A stretch of DNA of 64,000 nucleotides from assembly GCF_002362315.1 (NCBI RefSeq), contig NZ_MTZV01000003.1:62001-126000 (forward strand), given 5' to 3'. The translations under genes were made by a program, and so were the position numbers. The stretch's first letter is position 1. Each line of letters starts with the position of its first letter. Shown piece after piece: positions 19,462 to 27,250 of this stretch. The notes below the pieces were generated by a model. That model had not been told where the DNA came from, did no database searches, and was given only the letters and a program-made list of their open reading frames with translations. The DNA is from Paraburkholderia acidicola. GTDB lineage: Bacteria; Pseudomonadota; Gammaproteobacteria; Burkholderiales; Burkholderiaceae.

Positions 19462-21014
19462 ACGCTGCGCCATCACGTGTCCCGCTTTTCAGTGCCGAAA
19501 AGCTGCGCGGCGATTTCTTCCCATGGGTACTCGCGGTCGTCACCGGCCTCGATTACTTCGACAACGCCATCTTCTCGTTCTTCACGAGCTATATCGCGGG
19601 CGGCGTCAATGCGTCGCCAGATGAGCTCGTCTGGTCATCGAGCGCCTATGCCGTCGCTGCGGTGCTCGGCATCCTGCAGCAGCAATGGTGGGTCGAGCGG
19701 ATCGGTTATCGGCGCTACGTCGCAGGCTGCATGCTGCTTTATGCCGCTGGCGCGGTCGCGGCGGCGCTCTGCGAAAGCTCCGTCGAACTCGCGTTTGCAC
19801 GCGGCTTTCAGGGCTACTTCATCGGCCCGATGATGGGCACCTGCCGTATCCTGATCCAGCTCAGTTTCACGCCCCAACAACGCCCCGCCGCCACGCGCGC
19901 CTTCCTGATCCTGATCGTCGTGAGCACCGCGCTGGCGCCGCTGCTGGGCGGTCAGCTCGTCGCGCATTTCGACTGGCGCGCGCTGTTTGCCTGTACGGCG
20001 CCGGTCGGTGTGCTGTTCGCGATCCTCGCGTTGCTGGCGCTACCCAACTCCGGCGACGTGCAACCCGAGGAACGTGGCGCGACACATTTCTGGCCCTACC
20101 TGATCTTCGCGTTCGCACAAGGCGCGCTGCAGATCGTGATGCAGCAGGTCCGCTTCAAGCTCTTTAGCGCGTCGCCGGAACTGGTTGTGCTGACCGTCGC
20201 CGGCATCGGCGCGCTTGCATGGTTCGCCTGGCAGCAATGGCATCATCCTTCGCCGCTGGTGCGCCTGCATGCATTGCGTGAAAAGACCTTCCAGATGGGC
20301 CTGATTCTCTACATGTTCTACTACTACGAGTCGACCGCGTTCAGCTATCTGATCGCGCGGTTTCTCGAAGGCGGGCTGGGCTATCCGGTGGAAAACACCG
20401 GGCAACTCGTCGGCGTGACGTCGCTCATTTCCGCCAGCGCGCTGTTCGTCTATCTGCGCTACGCGAAACTGCTGCCGCGCAAGAAGTGGATCATCGTGCC
20501 AGGCTTTGCGATTGCCGCTTTCGCCGCTGCATGGATGACGCGGATGTCGCCCGACGTCGGCGAAGCCGCGTTGATCGTGCCGCTGTTGCTGCGCGGACTG
20601 TTGCTGCTGTTCATCGTGCTACCGGTCGCCAACCTGACCTTCCGGATCTTCGCGATCGAAGAATTCACGCACGGCTATCGCCTGAAAAACATCGTTCGAC
20701 AGTTGACCATTTCATTCGCGACAGCATCGGTCATCATCATCGAGCAGCATCGTCAGGCGCTACATCAGGCGCGGCTCGCCGAATACGCGAACCCGTTCAA
20801 TCCCGCATTCCAGAGTACGATCGCGGCACTGACGAACGACTTCGTCTCGACCGGACGCTCGCTCGCCGAAGCGCACGCGCTGGCTATCGTCGAAGTCAGC
20901 AGAACGGTGGCGCGGCAGGCCAGCTTCCTGACCTCGCTGGATGGCTTTTACTTCCTGATCGGCGTGGCCGTCTGCGGCGGCATCTTCGCCGCGTGGCAAA
21001 AACAGATCGACTGA
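19458..21014 (+). CDS. Major facilitator superfamily transporter, DHA2-like (EmrB type)
   Basis: The 518-residue polytopic membrane protein has about 14 hydrophobic segments. The usual MFS loop is present but degenerate (WVERIGYRRYVAGCML), and there is a periplasmic C-terminal stretch before the last helix. It resembles DHA2 drug:H+ antiporters. No MFP partner (EmrA-like) is adjacent. It is translated with the MerR gene through an ATGA overlap and is followed 3 bp later by mtfA. The substrate is unknown. Confidence 0.83.
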   Translation: MNAAPSRVPLFSAEKLRGDFFPWVLAVVTGLDYFDNAIFSFFTSYIAGGVNASPDELVWSSSAYAVAAVLGILQQQWWVERIGYRRYVAGCMLLYAAGAVAAALCESSVELAFARGFQGYFIGPMMGTCRILIQLSFTPQQRPAATRAFLILIVVSTALAPLLGGQLVAHFDWRALFACTAPVGVLFAILALLALPNSGDVQPEERGATHFWPYLIFAFAQGALQIVMQQVRFKLFSASPELVVLTVAGIGALAWFAWQQWHHPSPLVRLHALREKTFQMGLILYMFYYYESTAFSYLIARFLEGGLGYPVENTGQLVGVTSLISASALFVYLRYAKLLPRKKWIIVPGFAIAAFAAAWMTRMSPDVGEAALIVPLLLRGLLLLFIVLPVANLTFRIFAIEEFTHGYRLKNIVRQLTISFATASVIIIEQHRQALHQARLAEYANPFNPAFQSTIAALTNDFVSTGRSLAEAHALAIVEVSRTVARQASFLTSLDGFYFLIGVAVCGGIFAAWQKQID

Positions 21015-21017
21015 CCG

Positions 21018-21872
21018 ATGCTTGCGAAACTCACTCACTGGTTCGATTCCCGCCGCCGCGATCGCGCGCTGCGCCTCCACGCGATTCCCGATGCGCTCTG
21101 GCAGCAGACGCTCGATGGCCTGCCCTTCCTCGCCCATCTCGACGCCGCCGATCTCGTCCGCCTGCGCGAGCTGACCAGCCTGTTCATCGCGCAGAAGCAG
21201 TTCTCGACGGCACACGACCTCGAACTGACCGATGCGATCACCGTCGCGATCGCCGCGCAGGCGAGCCTGCCGATATTGAATCTCGGGCTCGAGCTGTATC
21301 GCGGCTGGGTCGGCGTGATCGTCTATCCGGGCGAATTCGTGATCCGCAAAACCGTCGAGGACGAAGACGGCGTCGTCCACGAAGTCGAACACGACGCCAG
21401 TGGCGAAGCATGGGAAGGCGGCCCGGTAGTGCTGTCATGGGAAGACGCGCAGATGACCGACGGCCGGGACGCATACAACGTCGTGATCCACGAATTCGCG
21501 CACAAGATCGACATGCTGAGCGGCGAAGCCGACGGCCACCCGCCGCTCTTTCGCCGCTGGCACGCGCCGCTCGACGCAGCGGCCTGGGCCGGCGTGTTCG
21601 ACCATGCCTACGACCAGTTCTGCGCGAAAATCGATGCGGTGCCGCAGCGCCGCTGGTCGCGCTTCGAGCGGGAGTCGTTGATCGATCCCTATGCCGCGGA
21701 CCATCCATCGGAATTTTTTGCCGTTTGCAGCGAAGCGCTGTTCGTCCAGCCGCACGCGTTCGAGGCCGAGTACCCCGAGCTGTACCGGCTGCTCGCGCGC
21801 TATTACCGGCAGGATCCGGCGCGCACCGGCGCTCTTCACACGCAGGCACCTAAAAAGTCGTCAACCAACTGA
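21018..21872 (+). CDS. mtfA: Zinc-dependent peptidase MtfA (Mlc titration factor A)
   Basis: The 284-residue protein has the gluzincin motif HEFAH (H158, E159, H162) followed by KIDMLSGEADG, and FFAVCSEALFVQP further on, whose Glu is the probable third ligand. In E. coli, MtfA binds and inactivates the glucose repressor Mlc and has aminopeptidase activity. No mlc-like gene is in the window. It is third in the MerR-MFS-mtfA operon. Confidence 0.9.
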   Translation: MLAKLTHWFDSRRRDRALRLHAIPDALWQQTLDGLPFLAHLDAADLVRLRELTSLFIAQKQFSTAHDLELTDAITVAIAAQASLPILNLGLELYRGWVGVIVYPGEFVIRKTVEDEDGVVHEVEHDASGEAWEGGPVVLSWEDAQMTDGRDAYNVVIHEFAHKIDMLSGEADGHPPLFRRWHAPLDAAAWAGVFDHAYDQFCAKIDAVPQRRWSRFERESLIDPYAADHPSEFFAVCSEALFVQPHAFEAEYPELYRLLARYYRQDPARTGALHTQAPKKSSTN

Positions 21873-21986
21873 TTTTCTGGCATAATCGCCGTTTTTCGAC
21901 CGTAGGCAAGTGGCTCGCGCCAAAATGCCGTTCGCGCCTAACGCGGCGGCACGCGGGTTGGCTACCGCCAGATTAAAGGAACGACC

Positions 21987-22253
21987 ATGAAAGAAGGCAT
22001 TCACCCCGATTACCGCGAAGTCCTGTTCGTCGATATGTCGATCGACTTCAAGTTTGTGACGCGCTCGACCATCCAGACTCGCGAAACCGCTGAATTCAAC
22101 GGCAAGACGTACCCGCTCGCGAAGATCGAAGTGTCGTCGGAATCGCATCCGTTCTACACGGGTCAGCAGAAGATCATGGACACGGCCGGCCGTGTCGAGA
22201 AGTTCAACAAGAAGTTCGGCGCACGCGCCATCGGCAAGGTCGCCGCGAAGTAA
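21987..22253 (+). CDS. rpmE2: 50S ribosomal protein L31, type B (zinc-free)
   Basis: The 88-residue protein begins [16 protein letters not shown] and contains no cysteine. It therefore lacks the CxxC zinc ribbon of RpmE and is the C- paralogue, which in other bacteria replaces RpmE under zinc limitation. CATAAT at 21881-21886 is the likely -10. I see no Zur box that I would defend. A terminator follows. Confidence 0.95.
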   Translation: MKEGIHPDYREVLFVDMSIDFKFVTRSTIQTRETAEFNGKTYPLAKIEVSSESHPFYTGQQKIMDTAGRVEKFNKKFGARAIGKVAAK

Positions 22254-22304
22254 GCGGGCGGCATTGCGGGCCTCGATTGATCTCGTGGCCGAAGCAAGGC
22301 ACCA

Positions 22305-22331
22305 AGGGGCAGCGTAAGCTGCCCTTTTTTA
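22305..22331 (+). terminator. Rho-independent terminator after rpmE2
   Basis: GGGCAGC (22307-22313), a GTAA tetraloop and GCTGCCC (22318-22324) are followed by TTTTTTAT. It lies 53 nt after the stop. Confidence 0.9.
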
Positions 22332-22493
22332 TCGCCTGGCACCCGATAGCCCCACGTAAGCACCGGCAAGACAGCCAGCCGTGACGGCCAACGCGCGGCA
22401 CGTCTACAATGCCGGATGCTCCAGACCGGCCGTCGACCCGGGCCACGGTTCACGCTGCCTGCCGCACTGCCTCTCCGATACCCAGACACCTGC

Positions 22494-24248
22494 ATGAGAC
22501 CTGCCGTTCGCCTCACCGCCTCCGCGACCAGTGCATTACCTCGCTGGCTGCTGCTCGCTATCTGCATCATCTACGCTTCGTTCGGCCTGTTCGGCCGCGA
22601 TCCGTGGAAAAACGAGGATGCAGCCGGCTTCGGCGTCATGTGGACGATGGCGACGGGCCACCTGCACGACTGGCTGCTGCCGAATCTGGTTGGCAAGTAC
22701 ATGACCGCAGAAGGGCCGCTGGGCTACTGGCTCGGCGCCAGTGCCATCCGCATGCTGGCGCCGTGGGTCGACGCGAGCAATGCGTCGCGCGTCTTCACCG
22801 GCTTGCTGTTTTGCGTTGCCTGCGCGTTCGTCTGGTACGCCGCTTATCTGCTCGGCCGCCGCCCCGAAGTCCAGCCGTTCAAATATGCGTTCGGCGGCGA
22901 GCCGGAGCCGCGCGACTTCGGTCGCACGCTCGCGGACGGCGCCCTGCTGATTCTCCTCGCCTGCTTCGGTCTCGCCGAGCGCGGCCACGAAACCACGCCG
23001 CAGATCGTGCAATTCGTCTGCGTCGCGATGCTCGTCTACGGCCTTGTGCGGATGATCGACAAGCCGCTACAGGGTGCACTGGTCTGGGGACTCTCGATCG
23101 GCCTCGTCGCCCTGTCGAGCACGCCGGTACTGGTCGGCGCCTTGCTCGTCGGCACGCTCGCGATGACGCTGATCGTCCGCGAAACGCGCTCGCGCTGGCT
23201 GCTACTCGCAGGCCTGCCGGTTGCACTCGTGGTAGCGGTCTCGTGGCCGCTCGCCGTGCTGTCGGCCTTCCCCGACGATGCCGTCTGGTTCCTCAACCAG
23301 TGGATGCGCGGCAGTATCAACGCATTCGGCGGCTCGCCCGACCCGGTGCTGCGTTACGCACTGAAGAACCTGCCGCTCTTCACCTGGCCCGCATGGCCGC
23401 TCGCGCTGTGGGCGTTCTTCAGCTGGGCCGGCCTGCGCCGCGCGCCGCACGTCGCGATTCCGCTGTCGGTGATTACGCCGCTGCTGATCCTCGTGGTATT
23501 GCAAAGCCATGAGTCGAACCGGCTTTACATGCTGCTGCTGCCGGCTCTCGCGGTGCTCGCCACGTTCGCACTGCCCACCTTGAAGCGCGGCGCGATCAAT
23601 GCGATCGACTGGTTCGCGATGCTGAGCTTCACGATCATCGGTTCCGCGGTGTGGCTCTTCTGGCTCGCGGGTCTGACCGGGTTTCCGCAGCCGCTCGCAC
23701 GCAATCTCGCGCGCTATGCGCCCGGTTTCACGCCGCAGTTCAAGATCCTGTCGTTCGTCTGCGCGGTGGCGGTCACCGTCTGCTGGTTCGCGCTCGCGCG
23801 CTGGCGGATGTCACGGCATCCGAAAGTGCTGTGGCGCAGCGTCGTACTGTCGAGCGCCGGCACCACGCTGATGTGGGTGCTGCTGATGACCTTGTGGCTG
23901 CCGCTCATCAACTACAGCCGGACCTACAAGGATGTCGCCGAACAGATCTCGAGTCATCTGCCCGACGACTACAGCTGTATCTCGCCGGTACGGCTCGGCG
24001 ATGCGCAGATCGCCACCTTCGCCTACTTCGGCGACATGCACTTCTCGTTCAACGAAGACTGCGACGTGATCCTGCGTCAGGACCGCCAGGACTTCGGCGA
24101 ACCGAGTTCGATGCCCACCTACATCTGGAAGCTGGTGTGGGAAGGCCGCCGCGTCGCCGACCGTGACGAGCGCTTCCGCCTGTACGTTCGGATCGACCGG
24201 CCGAAGCCGCCGGTCAAGCGCCGCACCATCCGTCGCCAGACGGACTGA
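22494..24248 (+). CDS. ArnT/PMT-like membrane glycosyltransferase (GT-C fold)
   Basis: The 584-residue integral membrane protein has about 12 hydrophobic segments and a C-terminal soluble part. It resembles the 4-amino-4-deoxy-L-arabinose transferase family (GT83). The first periplasmic loop has KNEDAAGFGVMW where canonical ArnT has an Asp-Glu pair before a Tyr (compare SDEGRYAEMA in the arnT at 38898), so the substrate may differ. The start at 22494 is the Met just before the first TM segment; it has no strong ribosome site. It is followed 3 bp later by the MATE gene. Confidence 0.78.
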   Translation: MRPAVRLTASATSALPRWLLLAICIIYASFGLFGRDPWKNEDAAGFGVMWTMATGHLHDWLLPNLVGKYMTAEGPLGYWLGASAIRMLAPWVDASNASRVFTGLLFCVACAFVWYAAYLLGRRPEVQPFKYAFGGEPEPRDFGRTLADGALLILLACFGLAERGHETTPQIVQFVCVAMLVYGLVRMIDKPLQGALVWGLSIGLVALSSTPVLVGALLVGTLAMTLIVRETRSRWLLLAGLPVALVVAVSWPLAVLSAFPDDAVWFLNQWMRGSINAFGGSPDPVLRYALKNLPLFTWPAWPLALWAFFSWAGLRRAPHVAIPLSVITPLLILVVLQSHESNRLYMLLLPALAVLATFALPTLKRGAINAIDWFAMLSFTIIGSAVWLFWLAGLTGFPQPLARNLARYAPGFTPQFKILSFVCAVAVTVCWFALARWRMSRHPKVLWRSVVLSSAGTTLMWVLLMTLWLPLINYSRTYKDVAEQISSHLPDDYSCISPVRLGDAQIATFAYFGDMHFSFNEDCDVILRQDRQDFGEPSSMPTYIWKLVWEGRRVADRDERFRLYVRIDRPKPPVKRRTIRRQTD

Positions 24249-24250
24249 TC

Positions 24251-25630
24251 ATGTTCGCGGACGTGCGGAAAATCGCCGGGCTTGCGTGGCCCGTGCTGAT
24301 CGGCCAGCTTGCGATCGTCGCCTTCGGCGTGATCGATACGGCGATGGTCGGCCGCTACTCCGCCCTCGATCTCGCCGCGCTCGGCCTCGGCGCATCGATC
24401 TACATCTCGGTCTTCATCGGTCTCACCGGCATTCTCACTGCCCTGCAGCCGATCGTCGCGCAGCTCTATGGCGCGCGGCGCTACGGCGAGATCGGCGAGG
24501 AAGTGCGGCAGGCGTTGTGGCTCGCGCTGGCACTGGCGCTGCTCGGTTTCGCGATCCTCTATTTTCCCGGCCCGCTGCTGCGTATCGCGCACGCGCCCGA
24601 GGCGCTGAGCGAGCGCACGATCGCCTATCTGCGCATCCTGTCGTTCGGACTCCCGGCGAGCCTCTCGTTTCGCGTCTACAGTTCGCTCACCAATGCGGTG
24701 GGTCAACCGCGGCTCGTGATGATCCTGCAGATCGGCGCGCTGCTGCTCAAGGTGCCGCTCAACACCTGGCTGATCTTCGGCGGGCTCGGCATACCGGCGC
24801 TCGGCGGCCCGGGGTGCGCGCTCGCCAGCACGGCGATCAACTGGACGCTCGCCATCGTCGGCATGACGCTGCTGACGAAGCTCGACATCTTCCGGCCGTT
24901 CGGAACCTTCGCGCGCTTCTGCTGGCCGGTATGGCGCAGGCAGATCGAACTGTTGAAGCTCGGTATTCCGATGGGGCTGTCGTATCTGATCGAAGTCACG
25001 TCGTACACGTTCATGGCGCTTTTCATTGCGCGCTTCGGCACGACGACGCTCGCAGGCCATCAGATCGCGGGCAACATCAGCGCGGTGCTGTACATGACGC
25101 CACTGTCGATCGGCATCGCCTCGTCGACGCTCGTCGCCCAGGCGCTCGGTGCGCGTCGCTACGAGGCGGCCCGCACGTTGTCGCGGCACGGCATTGCGAT
25201 GGCCTGCGCGATCGCGTGCGGCTCCGGTGTCATCGTGCTGGCTCTGCGGCCGTTTATCGTCGACGGCTATACGACCAATCCGCAGGTGGCGGCAGCGGCG
25301 CTGCCGCTGGTGTTGATCGTCGTGTGCTACCACCTGTTCGATGCATTGCAGGTCACAACGGCATTCGTGCTGCGCGCCTACAAGGTCGCGGTGGTGCCCA
25401 CCGTGATCTATGCAGTTGCGTTGTGGGGCGTCGGTCTCGGCGGCGGGTATCTGCTGGGCTTCGATGTCGGCGGGGCGATACCGGAGTGGCTGACCGGCGC
25501 GCGCGGTTTCTGGGCCGCTAACGCAGCGAGCCTCGCGATCGCCGGTAGCGGGCTGCTGCTGTACTGGCGCAACGTCAGCGCTCGCTCGGTGCGCGAAGCC
25601 GCGATCGCGCGCGCCGATACAGCCGTTTGA
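24251..25630 (+). CDS. MATE family efflux transporter (NorM-like)
   Basis: The 459-residue protein has 12 predicted TM helices in two similar halves. MATE hallmarks include WPVLIGQLAIVAFGVIDTAM near the N-terminus and MPVT-like positions in each half. These exporters couple Na+ or H+ to extrusion of cationic drugs. The start is 3 bp after the glycosyltransferase stop, so the two are co-transcribed. The substrate is unknown. Confidence 0.9.
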   Translation: MFADVRKIAGLAWPVLIGQLAIVAFGVIDTAMVGRYSALDLAALGLGASIYISVFIGLTGILTALQPIVAQLYGARRYGEIGEEVRQALWLALALALLGFAILYFPGPLLRIAHAPEALSERTIAYLRILSFGLPASLSFRVYSSLTNAVGQPRLVMILQIGALLLKVPLNTWLIFGGLGIPALGGPGCALASTAINWTLAIVGMTLLTKLDIFRPFGTFARFCWPVWRRQIELLKLGIPMGLSYLIEVTSYTFMALFIARFGTTTLAGHQIAGNISAVLYMTPLSIGIASSTLVAQALGARRYEAARTLSRHGIAMACAIACGSGVIVLALRPFIVDGYTTNPQVAAAALPLVLIVVCYHLFDALQVTTAFVLRAYKVAVVPTVIYAVALWGVGLGGGYLLGFDVGGAIPEWLTGARGFWAANAASLAIAGSGLLLYWRNVSARSVREAAIARADTAV

Positions 25631-25932
25631 TACGCGCTGTGCGCCCGCAGCGCGTCGAAACGCCCGCCCGGACTGGCTTGCACCGCACAGATTAAAAAGA
25701 AAAAGCGCGTATGCGGAATCGCAGGAAACCTCTGAAAAACATAAACCCCAAGATTCAACGAATGTTAAATATCGCGCGAAGTGATTTACTTACGATTAAT
25801 CGATCGGTATAAATCGACGGCCTTTTCATAAAAAGGGCGCGCAATTTGTCCTATGCTTAAGCGCAGCGCTTGCTGACTGGATGCGCGATCCGTTCCCGGC
25901 TAACTTTCTTTGCCCTCAATGGAGTGCCTGCC
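25631..25932. other. AT-rich gene-free stretch upstream of the HhH protein
   Basis: About 300 bp, of which 25730-25870 is clearly more AT-rich than its surroundings. It contains the palindrome CGATTAATCG, a TATAAA, and a short hairpin CCTTTT-CATA-AAAAGG. No gene is visible. It probably holds the promoter for the helix-hairpin-helix gene. Confidence 0.5.
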
Positions 25933-26511
25933 ATGCTGAAAAAGCTGTTGATGCTGTGTGTTGCCCTGGTCCTGTCGATATCGGCAGGTTTTGCGGCGGC
26001 TGTCGAAGTCAATACCGCCGATCAAACCGCACTCGAATCGGTAAAGGGCATCGGCCCGGTTCATGCAAAAGCGATCCTCGACGAGCGCGCGAAAAACGGT
26101 CCGTTCAAGGACGCTGACGATCTCGCGACCCGCGTCAAGGGAATCGGCACGAAATCCGTGGTGAATCTCGAAGCAGCGGGTCTGACCATCAACGGCTCGT
26201 CAAGCGCACCGACCGGCGCCAAAGCCGCATCGACGAAGTCCACGACACCGGCCGCAACGACCCCGGCAGCACCGGCCGCCAACACACCAGCGGCTCCGCC
26301 GGCAGCAACCACAGCAGCGGCCTCGGACGGCAAGGCCACCAGGACGAAGCGTTCGAAGAAGAGCAAGGCCGCAGCTTCGGAAGCCGCCGCCGCTTCCGCT
26401 CCGGCCGCAGCGCCGGCAACCGCCGCAGCTGCATCGGACGCCAAGCCCGCGAAAACGAAGAAGTCGAAGAAGAGCAAAGCAGCGTCGGCGGCAGCCGCTT
26501 CAGGCGCCTGA
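25933..26511 (+). CDS. Exported ComEA-like helix-hairpin-helix protein with basic Ala/Lys tail
   Basis: The 192-residue protein has a signal peptide (MLKKLLMLCVALVLSISAG), a short ComEA-type helix-hairpin-helix domain (residues ~25-75: VEVNTADQTALESVKGIGPV, then a second KGIGTKSV hairpin), and a ~115-residue low-complexity tail. The tail is Ala/Thr/Pro-rich with two basic blocks built on TK-R/K-SKKSKAA (residues ~136-147 and ~176-186). ComEA proteins bind DNA in the periplasm during uptake. The tail resembles histone-like Lys/Ala tails and may add non-specific DNA binding. The ATG at 25933 is chosen for the signal peptide. Confidence 0.83.
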   Translation: MLKKLLMLCVALVLSISAGFAAAVEVNTADQTALESVKGIGPVHAKAILDERAKNGPFKDADDLATRVKGIGTKSVVNLEAAGLTINGSSSAPTGAKAASTKSTTPAATTPAAPAANTPAAPPAATTAAASDGKATRTKRSKKSKAAASEAAAASAPAAAPATAAAASDAKPAKTKKSKKSKAASAAAASGA

Positions 26512-26677
26512 CACGTAGCCACTGCAAACTGCATCAAGGGGGCGAACCGGCGGCGCGTTGCGGTCCATCCGGTTAGCCCCGCGAATCACCCGTGCCGCGC
26601 ATCCGCGCGGCGTTTTCCCCCGCCGGCTCGCACTTCGCAGAGCGAAACCTGCAAGCCGGATATCCAGTGAGACCGCC

Positions 26678-27124
26678 ATGAGCCTACTCGACACTCTCGG
26701 TTCCCTGCTTGGCAAGTCGCCCGACGGCGGCGGCGGCCAGCAAGCCCTGATCTCCGCAGCACTCGAACTCGTCAACAAACAGCCGGGCGGCCTGAACGGC
26801 CTGATCCAGCAGTTCCAGGCAAACGGCGCAGGCGACGTCATCAAGTCCTGGGTCGGCAACGGCGAAAATCAGGCCATCTCGGCTGACGCGCTGCACAGCG
26901 TGCTCGGTTCGGACGTGGTCAGCAGTCTCGCCGCGAAAGTGGGCGTGCAACCGGAACAGGCTGCCGGGCTGCTGTCGCAGGTGTTGCCGCACATCGTCAA
27001 TACCGCTACGCCGCAGGGTGAAGTACCTGCCGGCGGACAGCTGAACACCGAAACCGTGCTCGGCGCGCTGGGCGGCCTCACGTCGCTGTTCGGCAAGGGC
27101 GGCGACGCTGGCAAGACGTCGTAA
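26678..27124 (+). CDS. YidB/DUF937 family protein
   Basis: The 148-residue protein of the DUF937 family has a Gly/Gln-rich amphipathic pattern (GGGGQQALISAALELVNKQP, SWVGNGENQAISADALHSVLG). YidB proteins are cytoplasmic and uncharacterised. The ATG at 26678 begins MSLLDTLGSLLG, the usual start. It stands alone, convergent with clpB. Confidence 0.87.
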   Translation: MSLLDTLGSLLGKSPDGGGGQQALISAALELVNKQPGGLNGLIQQFQANGAGDVIKSWVGNGENQAISADALHSVLGSDVVSSLAAKVGVQPEQAAGLLSQVLPHIVNTATPQGEVPAGGQLNTETVLGALGGLTSLFGKGGDAGKTS

Positions 27125-27169
27125 GTGCGGAAACGGAAGGCGCAGCCCATGCGTCTTCCATGCAGGACA

Positions 27170-27210
27170 TAAAAAAGCGGGCAACGAATCAATGACTTCG
27201 TTGCCCGCTT
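27170..27210 (-). terminator. Rho-independent terminator of clpB (shared with the convergent YidB gene)
   Basis: A perfect 14-bp stem (27175-27188 with 27197-27210) has an 8-nt loop. On the minus strand it is followed by a run of T, making it an intrinsic terminator for clpB. The plus side lacks a T-run. Confidence 0.88.
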
Positions 27211-27250
27211 CACCGTGCCTCCGAAGAGGCTGGCCGGAAACCTTCCGCGC

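Noticed and set aside
24119-25333. 404-codon minus-strand frame rich in Arg/Asp/Glu
   Set aside because: Shadow of the MATE gene and the end of the glycosyltransferase.
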